The notes under the pieces: model-generated
Databases searched by the model: none
Told to the model about the DNA's origin: nothing
The model's input: only the letters and a program-made list of their open reading frames with translations
Part shown: positions 1-9,231 of the stretch, piece after piece
Layout: each line of letters begins with the position of its first letter
How positions within the stretch are numbered: the first letter of the stretch is position 1
Translations under genes and position numbers: made by a program
NCBI GenBank assembly: GCA_030601605.1
Contig: JAUVTI010000065.1
Span: forward strand, 1 to 9,887
Direction of reading: 5' to 3'
DNA length: 9,887 bases
Source: Gemmatimonadales bacterium
Lineage (GTDB): Bacteria > Gemmatimonadota > Gemmatimonadetes > Gemmatimonadales > GWC2-71-9

Positions 1-696
1 TCGCGATCCCTGTACTACCACTGGCTGAGCGGAGGGGCGTTCGACATTTCGGTCGAGCCGCTCGTGAACCTGTTCCGGGAGCGCATGGACGGGACGACTC
101 CAAGCGAACCGAGCCGCGCCGAGATCGCCGATGCCCTGGGGCTCGTTGGATCGCAGAACATCGAGGTGGGGTCGCGGTCGGCCCGCTTCGCAAGGTCGGG
201 AATGGGAATCACGCTCGACGGCATCGCCAAGGGCTACATCGTGGACGCGATCGCCGGCGAGCTGGAGCGGTCCGGCATCGGGAGCTATCTGATCAACGCC
301 GGCGGAGACATCCGCACTGCCGGGTCCAAGCCCGGACGGAAGCCGTGGACCATCGCCGTGCAGGATCCATCCAAGCGCGGGTCCTTCCCCGACACCGTGA
401 ATCTCACGGACGGAGCGGTAGCTACCTCGGGCAGTTACGAGATCTACTTCGATCGCGATAGGCTGTTCCACCACGTCGTGAACTCCAGGACGGGCAGGTC
501 GCCCGACCTGAGCCAGAGTGTGTCGGTGCAGGCCCCATCCGCGATGGCGGCCGACGCATTGGCGACCGGAGTCTTCGTCATGGAGCCGCGCAAGGGAATC
601 GAGTTCATCGACTCCCTGCCGGGCTGTGAGTGCCTCATCATCGACAACGAGGGGCGTCAGCTGCGGTCGAGGAGCTGGAAGAGCGCAGCTCTGTAG
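1..696 (+). CDS. apbE: FAD:protein FMN transferase, ApbE family (5' truncated)
   Basis: ApbE enzymes move FMN from FAD onto a Thr/Ser of extracytoplasmic flavoproteins, using Mg2+. The frame is open from base 1, so the N-terminus (including any lipoprotein or signal sequence) lies outside the window; 231 residues are visible. Numbered from base 1, the family hallmarks appear in order: SGGAFDISVEPL (10-21), the LDGIAKGY segment with conserved Lys77 (72-79), NAGGDI (99-104), ATSGSYE (141-147), HHVVNSRTG near 158-166, and the metal-site ADALAT with Asp185 and Thr189. The usual HxxDPRTG reads HHVVNSRTG here, a mild variation. The internal ATG at base 64 is not the start because homology runs upstream of it. 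It is the first visible gene of a same-strand cluster, and its flavinylation target is not in the window; it may lie upstream. Family assignment is secure; the substrate is unknown. Confidence 0.93.
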   Translation, partial: SRSLYYHWLSGGAFDISVEPLVNLFRERMDGTTPSEPSRAEIADALGLVGSQNIEVGSRSARFARSGMGITLDGIAKGYIVDAIAGELERSGIGSYLINAGGDIRTAGSKPGRKPWTIAVQDPSKRGSFPDTVNLTDGAVATSGSYEIYFDRDRLFHHVVNSRTGRSPDLSQSVSVQAPSAMAADALATGVFVMEPRKGIEFIDSLPGCECLIIDNEGRQLRSRSWKSAAL

Positions 697-719
697 AACT
701 GAGGAATTGAGGAGGTGTG

Positions 720-1238
720 ATGCGGGTATCCGTGCAACAGTACTCGAGCTTTCAGGTCACAGCGCTGGTGGCCCTGCGGGTCCTCATCGGTTGGCACTTC
801 TTTTACGAGGGCATCGCGAAGCTCACCAACCCGTACTGGACTTCGGCCGGGTATCTGGCCGAATCACAGTGGTGGTTCAGCGGGCTGTTCTATTCGCTCG
901 CAACGAACTCGTCTGTACTGGGGGTCGTGGACTTTCTGAACTCGTGGGGGCTCGTGCTCATCGGGCTGGGACTGATGCTGGGTTGCCTTACCCGCGCCGC
1001 CACGATCGGCGGAGTCGTACTGCTCGCTCTCTACTACATCGCGGCGCCGCCCTTCGCGGGTTACACGTACGCGATGCCGGCCGAGGGGAGCTACCTCGTC
1101 GTGAACAAGGTGTTGATCGAGCTGTCAGCCATGGTCGTGTTGCTGGCCTTCCCGACCGGCACTCTGTTCGGACTGGACCGGTTGATCTTCTGGAAACGCA
1201 CTCCGGAGCATCAGGCCCTGAAGCAGGCCCACGCCTGA
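720..1238 (+). CDS. DoxX-family integral membrane protein
   Basis: A 172-residue, very hydrophobic protein of the DoxX type (DoxD/SURF4-like fold). The opening has the family look: a first membrane helix at about 13-31 followed by WHFFYEGIAKL, like the helix-G-x-x-K-L pattern of DoxX proteins. Further membrane segments are at about 66-88, 92-110 and 125-150, giving four helices. The tail is short and polar. I chose ATG 720 over GTG 717 because AGGAGG at 710-715 leaves 4 bases before the ATG but only 1 before the GTG. Members of the family include the small subunit of archaeal thiosulfate:quinone oxidoreductase and components of redox-stress complexes, but most are uncharacterised. It lies 23 bp after apbE and 13 bp before a Gfo/Idh gene, so a membrane redox role alongside that enzyme is plausible but inferred. 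Confidence 0.85.
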   Translation: MRVSVQQYSSFQVTALVALRVLIGWHFFYEGIAKLTNPYWTSAGYLAESQWWFSGLFYSLATNSSVLGVVDFLNSWGLVLIGLGLMLGCLTRAATIGGVVLLALYYIAAPPFAGYTYAMPAEGSYLVVNKVLIELSAMVVLLAFPTGTLFGLDRLIFWKRTPEHQALKQAHA

Positions 1239-1251
1239 GGAGATTCCCGAG

Positions 1252-2850
<1,599 letters not shown>

Positions 2851-2882
2851 TGGAGATACCTGGCCTGATCACCAGGGGCGCC

Positions 2883-4097
2883 ATGAGCACCAAGACGCGC
2901 CTCGGGATCATGATGTTCCTGCAGTACGCCATCTGGGGAGCCTGGGCTCCCGTGCTGTCGGCGTACCTCATTCGCGACCTCGGGTTCAGCGGTGCGCAGG
3001 TGGGCTGGATTTACGCGCTGCTGCCGCTGGCGACCATCATATCGCCGTTCATCGGCGGCCAGGTTGCCGACCGTTACTTCTCCTCGGAGAAGGTGATCGG
3101 GTTCCTGGCGTTCACGGGCGGCATTCTGCTGCTGATCGTGTCGCGGACGACCGACTTCAGCGTGATGTTCTGGTTGATGTTGGCGTACTGCATCCTCTAC
3201 GCGCCCACGCTGGCGCTGACCAACTCGATCGCGATGATCAACCTGGATGACTCCGAGAAGGAGTTCGGGGGGATCCGGGTGTGGGGGACGCTGGGCTGGA
3301 TCACCGCCGGCTGGCTGCTCACCGGTTGGCGCAGTATGGCCGCGGACTCGGTGGCCCCCGTCGTGCAGGGCGACACGCTGGTACTGGCCGGTATCGCGTC
3401 GATCGTGATGGGCCTGCAGTCGTTCACGCTGCCGCACACCCCGCCAAAGAAGGAGGGAGTGAAGCCGTGGGCGTTCCTCGAGTCGGTGAAGATGCTCAAG
3501 GTGAAGGAGTTCGCGATCTTCGTCGGGATCACGTTCGTGGTCGCGACCGAGCTCGAGTTCTACTACATCCTCACGGCGCCCTTCCTGGAGTCGGACAAGA
3601 TCGGCGTGTCGAGCGTCAACGTCCCCGCGGTGATGACGATAGCGCAGGTTGCGGAGGTCTTCGTGATGGCGTTACTGCTGCCGTACTTCCTCAAGAAGTA
3701 CGGCATGCGGAGAACGCTGGCGATCGGGGTCATCGCGTGGCCGGTGCGTTACATCATCTTCGCCGTCGGATCTCCGACCTGGCTGGTGCTCACGTCGCTG
3801 GCACTGCACGGATTCTGCTATGTGTTCTTCTTCGTGGCCGCGTTCATCTATGTGGACAAGGTGGCTCCGCCCGACATACGCGCGTCGGCGCAGAGCTTGA
3901 TCGCCATCGTGGCGCTGGGCTTGGGGAGATTCCTGGGAAGCCTGTTCGCCGGCAAGATAAGGGACGTGTTCACGGTCGGCACCGATACGAACTGGACGCT
4001 CGTGTTCCTGGTGCCGTGCGCGCTGACGGTGCTGTGCGCCGTCGCGTTCCTGCTCTTCTTCAGGGAGGAGGCCGCCCCGGCGGCCGCTGAGGCATAG
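2883..4097 (+). CDS. MFS transporter, nucleoside:H+ symporter (NupG-like) family
   Basis: A 404-residue, 12-helix major facilitator. It resembles E. coli NupG along its whole length: an opening FLQYAIWGAW, the IRVWGTLGWI segment (131-140), LPHTP before the central loop, a second-half AEVFVMALLLPYFLKKYG block, and RASAQ (333-337) after a D-K-V-A-P-P loop. The family name comes from nucleoside/H+ symport, but in this setting, between two sugar oxidoreductases, import of a sugar or keto-sugar is at least as likely; that is inference. The frame stays open to base 2703, but the extra 60 residues are Arg-rich, overlap the upstream gene and lack membrane character, so ATG 2883 is the start. Its ribosome site is weak: AGGGG at 2874-2878, 4 bases from the ATG. 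The next gene follows after 1 bp, which suggests translational coupling. Confidence 0.88.
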   Translation: MSTKTRLGIMMFLQYAIWGAWAPVLSAYLIRDLGFSGAQVGWIYALLPLATIISPFIGGQVADRYFSSEKVIGFLAFTGGILLLIVSRTTDFSVMFWLMLAYCILYAPTLALTNSIAMINLDDSEKEFGGIRVWGTLGWITAGWLLTGWRSMAADSVAPVVQGDTLVLAGIASIVMGLQSFTLPHTPPKKEGVKPWAFLESVKMLKVKEFAIFVGITFVVATELEFYYILTAPFLESDKIGVSSVNVPAVMTIAQVAEVFVMALLLPYFLKKYGMRRTLAIGVIAWPVRYIIFAVGSPTWLVLTSLALHGFCYVFFFVAAFIYVDKVAPPDIRASAQSLIAIVALGLGRFLGSLFAGKIRDVFTVGTDTNWTLVFLVPCALTVLCAVAFLLFFREEAAPAAAEA

Positions 4098-4098
4098 G

Positions 4099-5352
4099 AT
4101 GAAAACCAGAAGACTAGGGGTGGGAATCGTCGGAGGCGGATTCGTCGGCAGGTTCCACATTCGCTCGTGGGTGGGCGTGCGCGACTCCGATATCCTAGGG
4201 GTGGCGAGCGGCCGCAGGAAGACGGCGGAAGCGGCGGCCGCGCTGGTGGACGACCTCGGCGTGGGGCACGCGAGTACGTACAAGTCGGTCACGGACATGG
4301 TGGCCGATACGCACATCGACGCCCTGTGGATCTGCGCGCCCAACTTCACTCGCATCGAGATCATGGAGGAGATCGCGCACGCGATCGAGTCCGGCAAGGG
4401 CGAGCTCACGGGCGTGGCCTGCGAGAAGCCGCTGGGCAGGAATGTGGCCGAGGCCCGCAAGATGCTCGAGCTGGTGCGGAAGGCCGGCCTGCTCGACGGC
4501 TACCTGGAGAATCAGCTGTTCTCTCCCGCGATCACCCGAGGCAGGGAGATTCTGTGGAGCCGCGGCGCGGCGCTGACCGGTCCGCCATACCTGGCTCGGG
4601 CGGCGGAGGAGCACAGCGGCCCCCACATGCCGTGGTTCTGGGAGGGAGAGCTGCAGGGCGGCGGCGTGCTCAACGACATGATGTGCCACTCCGTGGAGGT
4701 AGCGCGCTTCCTGCTGACCGCCCCCGGCGCGGAGCGGGACACGCTCACGCCGGTGAAGGTCACGGCACACACGTCCTGCCTGAAGTGGCAGCAGCCGCAT
4801 TACGCCGCGAAGCTCGCGGAGGACAGCGGTGGAAAGACCGACTACGCCAACCGGCCGGCCGAGGACTTCGCACGCGCGCTGGTCGAGTACCGTGACGAGG
4901 CGGGCAACGAGCGCATCGTCGAGGCGACCACCTCCTGGTGTTACGTGGGAGCGGGACTGCGGCTCAGCATGGAGCTGCTGGGACCCGAGTACTCCCTGTC
5001 GGTGAACTCCCTAGACGCAGGTCCCAAGCTGTTCTTCAGCAGGGAAGTGAAGGGGGCGGCGGGTGAGGACCTGGTCGAGAAGCAGAACGCTGAGATGGGG
5101 CTCATGCCGATCGTTGCCGATGAGGAGGCCGAGTACGGCTACGTGGGCGAAAACCGGCACATGGTCGAGTCGTTTCTCGCGGGCAAGCGGCCCGACGAGA
5201 ACTTCAGCGACGGAGTGGCAGTGACGGAGCTGTTGATGACCGCCTACATGAGCGCAGAACAGGAAAGGACGATCGCCTTCCCGCCGCCCGACCTGGAGTC
5301 GTTCGTGCCGGCCGTTGCGAAGGGCGAGTGGAATCCGCGGGAGGGACGATGA
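4099..5352 (+). CDS. Gfo/Idh/MocA-family oxidoreductase (cytoplasmic)
   Basis: A 417-residue soluble NAD(P)-dependent oxidoreductase with no signal peptide or membrane segment. The N-terminal Rossmann domain starts at once with GGGFVG (12-17). ICAPN lies at the strand-4 turn, and the canonical CEKPL is at 108-112 with catalytic-type Lys110. The C-terminal domain has GGGVLNDMMCHSVE with the DxxxH pair Asp193/His197, the usual position of the acid/base His. GAGG at 4089-4092 with a 6-base spacer supports ATG 4099, one base after the transporter stop. The gene ends inside an ATGA overlap with the DUF1080 gene. It differs from the other Gfo/Idh gene in this operon in lacking the Tat-like anchor and keeping the EKP proline, so the two probably act in different compartments or steps. 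Family call is firm; the reaction (for example oxidation or reduction of a keto-sugar) cannot be read from the sequence. Confidence 0.9.
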   Translation: MKTRRLGVGIVGGGFVGRFHIRSWVGVRDSDILGVASGRRKTAEAAAALVDDLGVGHASTYKSVTDMVADTHIDALWICAPNFTRIEIMEEIAHAIESGKGELTGVACEKPLGRNVAEARKMLELVRKAGLLDGYLENQLFSPAITRGREILWSRGAALTGPPYLARAAEEHSGPHMPWFWEGELQGGGVLNDMMCHSVEVARFLLTAPGAERDTLTPVKVTAHTSCLKWQQPHYAAKLAEDSGGKTDYANRPAEDFARALVEYRDEAGNERIVEATTSWCYVGAGLRLSMELLGPEYSLSVNSLDAGPKLFFSREVKGAAGEDLVEKQNAEMGLMPIVADEEAEYGYVGENRHMVESFLAGKRPDENFSDGVAVTELLMTAYMSAEQERTIAFPPPDLESFVPAVAKGEWNPREGR

Positions 5353-6011
5353 AACGCGTCGCAGTGTTCTTCGTGGGTGTTGCTGTGCTCTCGATCGGAG
5401 CGTGCGAGGTGCAGCAGGTGGAAACGGCTCGCGAGGAGGTGGCTGACGTCGGCGAGCGGGTGCAGATCCTGAAGTCGTACGACGGCCGCTACTCGAAACA
5501 CGGCTGGAACCACTACGGCCCCGGCTACTTCGAGCTGGATCGGGAGACGGGCGTCCTCACGTCGCACGGAGGGATGGGCCTGTTCTGGTACGCGGCCAGG
5601 GAGTACGGCGACTTCGTGCTCGAGTTGGAGTTCAAGAGCACCGACGGGGCGACCAACTCCGGCATCTTCGTGCGAGTGCCGGGAATTCCCACGAGCGACG
5701 ACTACATCTATCACAGCTTCGAAGTCCAGATTGACGAAGCCGCAGAGGGTATCCATCAGACCTCCGCGATCTACGACGCTGAGGCCCCCAGCGAGCAGGC
5801 ATCCAACCCACCCGGGGAGTGGAACCAGTACGTGATCACCGTCCAGGGCGATCACATCACGGTAGAACTGAACGGGAAGCAGGTAGTGGATTGGGAGATG
5901 GAGCCACGCGGCAAGGTGGAGGACTTCGCGCGGCGGGGCTACATGGGGCTGCAGAGTTACAACAGCAGTCCGGTGCACTTTAGGAACATCTACGCGACGG
6001 CGCTGAACTGA
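5349..6011 (+). CDS. DUF1080 / 3-keto-disaccharide hydrolase family lipoprotein
   Basis: A 220-residue lipoprotein with one concanavalin-like DUF1080 domain, the family now named 3-keto-disaccharide hydrolase. Some members cleave glycosides already oxidised at C3. ATG 5349 gives a classic lipoprotein signal: MKR, a hydrophobic core, then the lipobox IGAC with Cys19. The seven-residue longer start at 5328 would spoil this. GGGAGGG ahead of the ATG is a good ribosome site, and the ATG overlaps the upstream stop as ATGA. The domain follows: EYGDFVLELEF, NSGIFVR (from Asn103), EVQI (125-128), a T-x-A-I-Y segment, GEW (156-158), LNGKQVVDW, and a closing GYMGLQSYN with a final FRNIY strand. This is the complete family pattern. 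Location is predicted to be the outer membrane or periplasmic face. With two Gfo/Idh enzymes in the same operon, cleavage of a keto-glycoside is the most likely job, inferred from family and context. Confidence 0.9.
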   Translation: MKRVAVFFVGVAVLSIGACEVQQVETAREEVADVGERVQILKSYDGRYSKHGWNHYGPGYFELDRETGVLTSHGGMGLFWYAAREYGDFVLELEFKSTDGATNSGIFVRVPGIPTSDDYIYHSFEVQIDEAAEGIHQTSAIYDAEAPSEQASNPPGEWNQYVITVQGDHITVELNGKQVVDWEMEPRGKVEDFARRGYMGLQSYNSSPVHFRNIYATALN

Positions 6012-6050
6012 ACCTTAGGGCCGTGGGCGGGCGATTCCGAGCTTGACCAT

Positions 6051-6066
6051 CGGCCGCGGGCCGTTT
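6051..6066 (+). terminator. Possible weak intrinsic terminator after the sugar operon
   Basis: A perfect 5-bp GC stem (CGGCC 6051-6055, loop GCG, GGCCG 6059-6063) is followed by only three T residues. It lies 40 bp after the DUF1080 stop, the right place to end the operon transcript. The short stem and short T tract make it weak, and in GC-rich DNA such hairpins arise by chance. The rest of the 6012-6131 gap shows no gene. Confidence 0.3.
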
Positions 6067-6111
6067 GCGACTATCCCGAACGCCACGCAGCGCGTAGTTT
6101 AGACACCCGAT

Positions 6112-6131
6112 CCTCCCGGAGGCGCCCTCCC
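6112..6131 (+). promoter_or_regulatory. Ribosome site flanked by two complementary CCTCC blocks
   Basis: GGAGG at 6118-6122 sits 9 bases before GTG 6132, a good Shine-Dalgarno that decides the kinase start. CCTCC occurs just upstream (6112-6116, one base away) and again just downstream (6126-6130). The downstream copy can form a 5-bp hairpin with a CGC loop that would hide the ribosome site. Whether it folds this way in the cell is inference. Confidence 0.5.
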
Positions 6132-9100
6132 GTGAGCTCCATCATCGACCGACTCACCGCCGCTCTGGCCGACCGCTATGCCGTCCAGCGGGAGATCGGC
6201 AGCGGCGGGATGGCCACCGTCTTTCTCGCCGAGGACCTGAAGCACCGGCGCCAGGTCGCGATCAAGGTGCTCAGCCCCGAGCTCGCCAGCGCCATCGGTC
6301 CCGAGCGGTTCCTGCGAGAGATCGAGATCGCGGCCGGGTTGGACCACCCCCACATCCTGCCCCTGTACGACTCGGGCGAGGCCGACGGCCTGCTCTACTA
6401 CGTCATGCCGTTCGTGGAGGGCGAGTCGCTGCGCGATCGCCTCAACCGCGAGAAGCAGCTCCCTCTGGACGACGCGCTGGAGATCGCCCGCGAAGTAGCG
6501 GACGCGCTCTCCTACGCCCACAGCCACGACGTCGTACACCGTGACATCAAGCCCGAGAACATCCTCATCGGGGGCGGACACGCCCGGGTCGCGGACTTCG
6601 GCATCGCTCGGGCGATCACGGCGGCGGGGGGAGCGCAGCTCACCGAGACGGGACTGGCGGTGGGCACGCCCTCCTACATGAGCCCCGAGCAGGCGGCAGG
6701 GGCACGGGACCTCGACGGCCGCAGCGATCTCTACAGCCTCGGGTGTGTGCTGTTCGAGATGCTGGCCGGGGAGCCGCCCTTCACGGGAGCCACGGTCGAG
6801 AGCGTCGTGCACCAGCATCTCATGGCCGAGCCGCCCTCCGTTGCTACGCTGCGGCCCGCCGTACCGCCACAGGTTACCGCGGCACTGATGCGGGTGCTCG
6901 CCAAGACGCCCGCCGACCGGTTCAGTCCCGCCGCGCAGTTTGCCGAGGCGCTGCGGCCGGCTGCCGTGACCGTGCCGCCGGCTGTGATGCCGGGAGCGGC
7001 GCTGGGAGGTGTATGGTCCGACCCGCTCCGGGCAGGCGCTGTCTTTGCCCTGGGCGCGCTCCTGCTGCTCGCGGTCGTCTATCTGCTGATGATGCAGCTG
7101 GGCCTTCCCGGGTGGGTGTTCGCCGCGGCGATCGCGCTGCTGGTGATCGGGATGCCCATCGTGATTGGCACCAGCCTGACCGAGCGGCGCCGTGTAGCCG
7201 GCGCTCCCGGAGGTGGCGGGCTAGGGCGCTGGCTCACTTGGCGTCGTACGCTCCTCGGGGGCTTGCTTGGGTTCGGGGCCCTGGCCGCTGTGACCGTGGC
7301 TTACAGCGGGATGCGAGTGCTCGGCATCGGCCCGATGGGAACGCTCATCGCGACCGGGGCCATTGCCGAACGGGATCAGCTGATCCTGGCTGACTTCGAG
7401 AACCGCACGTCCGATTCGACGCACGGTGCCACGGTGACCGAGCTGATGCGCATCGGACTCTCCCAATCGCCGTTGGTGACCATTGCCGACCCCGCCCAGG
7501 TGCGTCGCATTCTCACTCGTATGGAGAGAGATCCTTCCGCGGGGCTCGATGCGTCCATTGCGTTGGAGGCCGCGCAGCGGGAGGGCATCAAGGGTGTGGT
7601 GACGGGTGAGGTCGTCTCGGTCGGGAGCGGCTATGCGCTGACGGCGCGGCTCGTGACCGCCGACGGGGAGGTGCTCACCGCACAGCAGGAGTCGGCGCGG
7701 GGTGCGGACGAGATCGTCCCGGCGGTGCAGCGACTCTCCACCAAGCTGCGGGAGCGCCTGGGCGAGTCGTTGCGCAGCATCCGCCGCAGCGATCCGTTGG
7801 ACCGGGTCACGACCGGGTCCATGCAGGCACTGCGGCTCTACTCGCAGGGGATGCAGGCCTTGAATCAGGGGGATGCCGCCCGTGCGATGCAGCTGCTCGA
7901 GGACGCGCTGGAGCAGGACAGCACATTCGCCATGGCGCATCGCAAGCTGGCGATAGTACTGCAGAACAACGACGAGCGCCGCTCCCGGGCCGTGGAGGCG
8001 GCCACAAAGGCGTACGAGTATCGCGACCGCCTCACGGAGCGGGAACGGTACAATGTCATCGGTGCGTATCACCTCGTCGTGACCATGAACCGGGACCAGG
8101 CCATCAGCGCGTACAGCACGCTGCTGGATGTCTACCCCGACGACTACATCGCCCTCAACAACATGGGCACTCTCTACGGAAAGCTGCGCGATGTTCCCCG
8201 ATCCATGGAGTACTACCGCCGAGCCCTCGAGGTGGACCCGACGAACCGGCTGTTCTACACCAACATCGCGTCTGCGCAGGGCAGGCTGGGACAGTTCGAC
8301 TCCGCGTTGGTGACGCTGGACTGGGCGGAGGAGCGGTTTCCGGGGAATCCCGAGGTCGCCATCTACCGCGTGATAGTGGCGGCTATGCGCAAAGACTATG
8401 ACGATGCGGAAGCGCAGGGCCTCGACATCGTGTCCGAGCAGCGCGGCCGCGTCTATTGGGAAGCCATCGCGTATGAGTGGTTCGGTAGCCTCGCGGCGAT
8501 GCGGGGGCAGATCGCCTCGGCCAGGCGGCAGTGGGGGAGGTCGTTCGCGATCACCGCCGACCGCAATCTGGGGGGGCTCTACTTGCTGCGAGCCGCGCGG
8601 CGGGCGGTGGTGGAGCGCATGGTCCTGGATGATCCGGTATACGCGCGCCGGGTGCTGGAGGAAGCGCTCGGGCGGTTCCCCCTAGAGACGTTGAGGCCGC
8701 TGGATCGGCCCTACGGTCACCTGGCGCTGGCGTACGCGGCGGCCGACGATCCGCAGCGGGCACGCGAGCTCATCGCCGAGTACGAGGCCACGCCCGAGGC
8801 CGACCACAGTCGGGATGCCGAGCAGTGGGGAGAAGGCGCAGAGGCGGTGTTTGCGCTGAGCGCGGGGCGCCGCGAGGGAGCCATCACGCAGCTTTGGCGC
8901 TTCGCCGTCGGGAACGAGTGCTACACCTGTGCCCATCCGTGGCTGGCCAGCGCCTACGAGCGCAGGGGCCAGACCGACTCGGCGCGGATCATGCTGGAGT
9001 ACTTCGTCGAGGTCCCGTCCTCGGCAATCTGGTACGACGGCGGCCACCTGGCGCACGGTTACATGCGCCTCGGCGAGCTGTACGAGGAGCGCGGCGAGCG

Positions 9101-9227
9101 GGTGAGGGCGATCGCATGCTCCGGGAAGTTCGTGGACCTGTGGGAGGACGCCGATCCCGAGCTGCAGCCCTGGGTGACCGAAGCGCGTGACGCCATGGCC
9201 CGGCTCTCGGCCGAGCCGCAGGAGTGA
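6132..9227 (+). CDS. Transmembrane Ser/Thr protein kinase with TolB-like and TPR C-terminal region
   Basis: A 1031-residue Hanks-type kinase fused to a sensory or scaffold half. Kinase domain about 16-275: glycine loop GSGGMA (23-28), Lys45 in VAIKVL, catalytic HRDIKPEN (136-143, Asp138), DFG (155-157), and GTPSYMSPE (178-186) closing the activation segment. All key residues are present, so it should be active. Hydrophobic segments at about 301-323, 327-348 and 374-391 give three membrane passes. The loop 349-373 is Arg-rich, fitting a cytoplasmic position and placing the C-terminus outside. About 414-535 resembles the TolB-like domain (LILADFENRTSD opening), and from about 565 TPR helices follow, clearest at 565-600 and 672-742. 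A CYTC motif is at 930-933. The start is GTG, backed by GGAGG at 6118-6122. It stands alone on its strand after a 120-bp gap. The signal sensed and the protein phosphorylated are unknown. This architecture is common in Gemmatimonadota and Acidobacteriota. Confidence 0.92.
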   Translation: MSSIIDRLTAALADRYAVQREIGSGGMATVFLAEDLKHRRQVAIKVLSPELASAIGPERFLREIEIAAGLDHPHILPLYDSGEADGLLYYVMPFVEGESLRDRLNREKQLPLDDALEIAREVADALSYAHSHDVVHRDIKPENILIGGGHARVADFGIARAITAAGGAQLTETGLAVGTPSYMSPEQAAGARDLDGRSDLYSLGCVLFEMLAGEPPFTGATVESVVHQHLMAEPPSVATLRPAVPPQVTAALMRVLAKTPADRFSPAAQFAEALRPAAVTVPPAVMPGAALGGVWSDPLRAGAVFALGALLLLAVVYLLMMQLGLPGWVFAAAIALLVIGMPIVIGTSLTERRRVAGAPGGGGLGRWLTWRRTLLGGLLGFGALAAVTVAYSGMRVLGIGPMGTLIATGAIAERDQLILADFENRTSDSTHGATVTELMRIGLSQSPLVTIADPAQVRRILTRMERDPSAGLDASIALEAAQREGIKGVVTGEVVSVGSGYALTARLVTADGEVLTAQQESARGADEIVPAVQRLSTKLRERLGESLRSIRRSDPLDRVTTGSMQALRLYSQGMQALNQGDAARAMQLLEDALEQDSTFAMAHRKLAIVLQNNDERRSRAVEAATKAYEYRDRLTERERYNVIGAYHLVVTMNRDQAISAYSTLLDVYPDDYIALNNMGTLYGKLRDVPRSMEYYRRALEVDPTNRLFYTNIASAQGRLGQFDSALVTLDWAEERFPGNPEVAIYRVIVAAMRKDYDDAEAQGLDIVSEQRGRVYWEAIAYEWFGSLAAMRGQIASARRQWGRSFAITADRNLGGLYLLRAARRAVVERMVLDDPVYARRVLEEALGRFPLETLRPLDRPYGHLALAYAAADDPQRARELIAEYEATPEADHSRDAEQWGEGAEAVFALSAGRREGAITQLWRFAVGNECYTCAHPWLASAYERRGQTDSARIMLEYFVEVPSSAIWYDGGHLAHGYMRLGELYEERGERVRAIACSGKFVDLWEDADPELQPWVTEARDAMARLSAEPQE

Positions 9228-9231
9228 GCGG

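Noticed and set aside
3281..4090. A 269-codon second frame on the plus strand inside the MFS gene, and a similar one at 4167-4895 inside the second Gfo/Idh gene.
   Set aside because: Both are Arg/Gly-rich out-of-frame translations of well-recognised genes without ribosome sites or known domains.
5328..5348. Seven-residue longer start for the DUF1080 protein.
   Set aside because: It would displace the lipoprotein signal from the N-terminus; ATG 5349 has a good ribosome site and an ATGA overlap.
6065..6100. Possible promoter for the kinase gene, TTGCGA (6065-6070) and TAGTTT (6095-6100).
   Set aside because: The spacer is 24 bases, too long for a standard sigma-70 promoter, and no better pair was found; TAGTTT alone is not enough.
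8919..8936. Heme c attachment site in the kinase TPR region.
   Set aside because: The sequence is CYTCAH, with the His one residue too far for the CxxCH motif.
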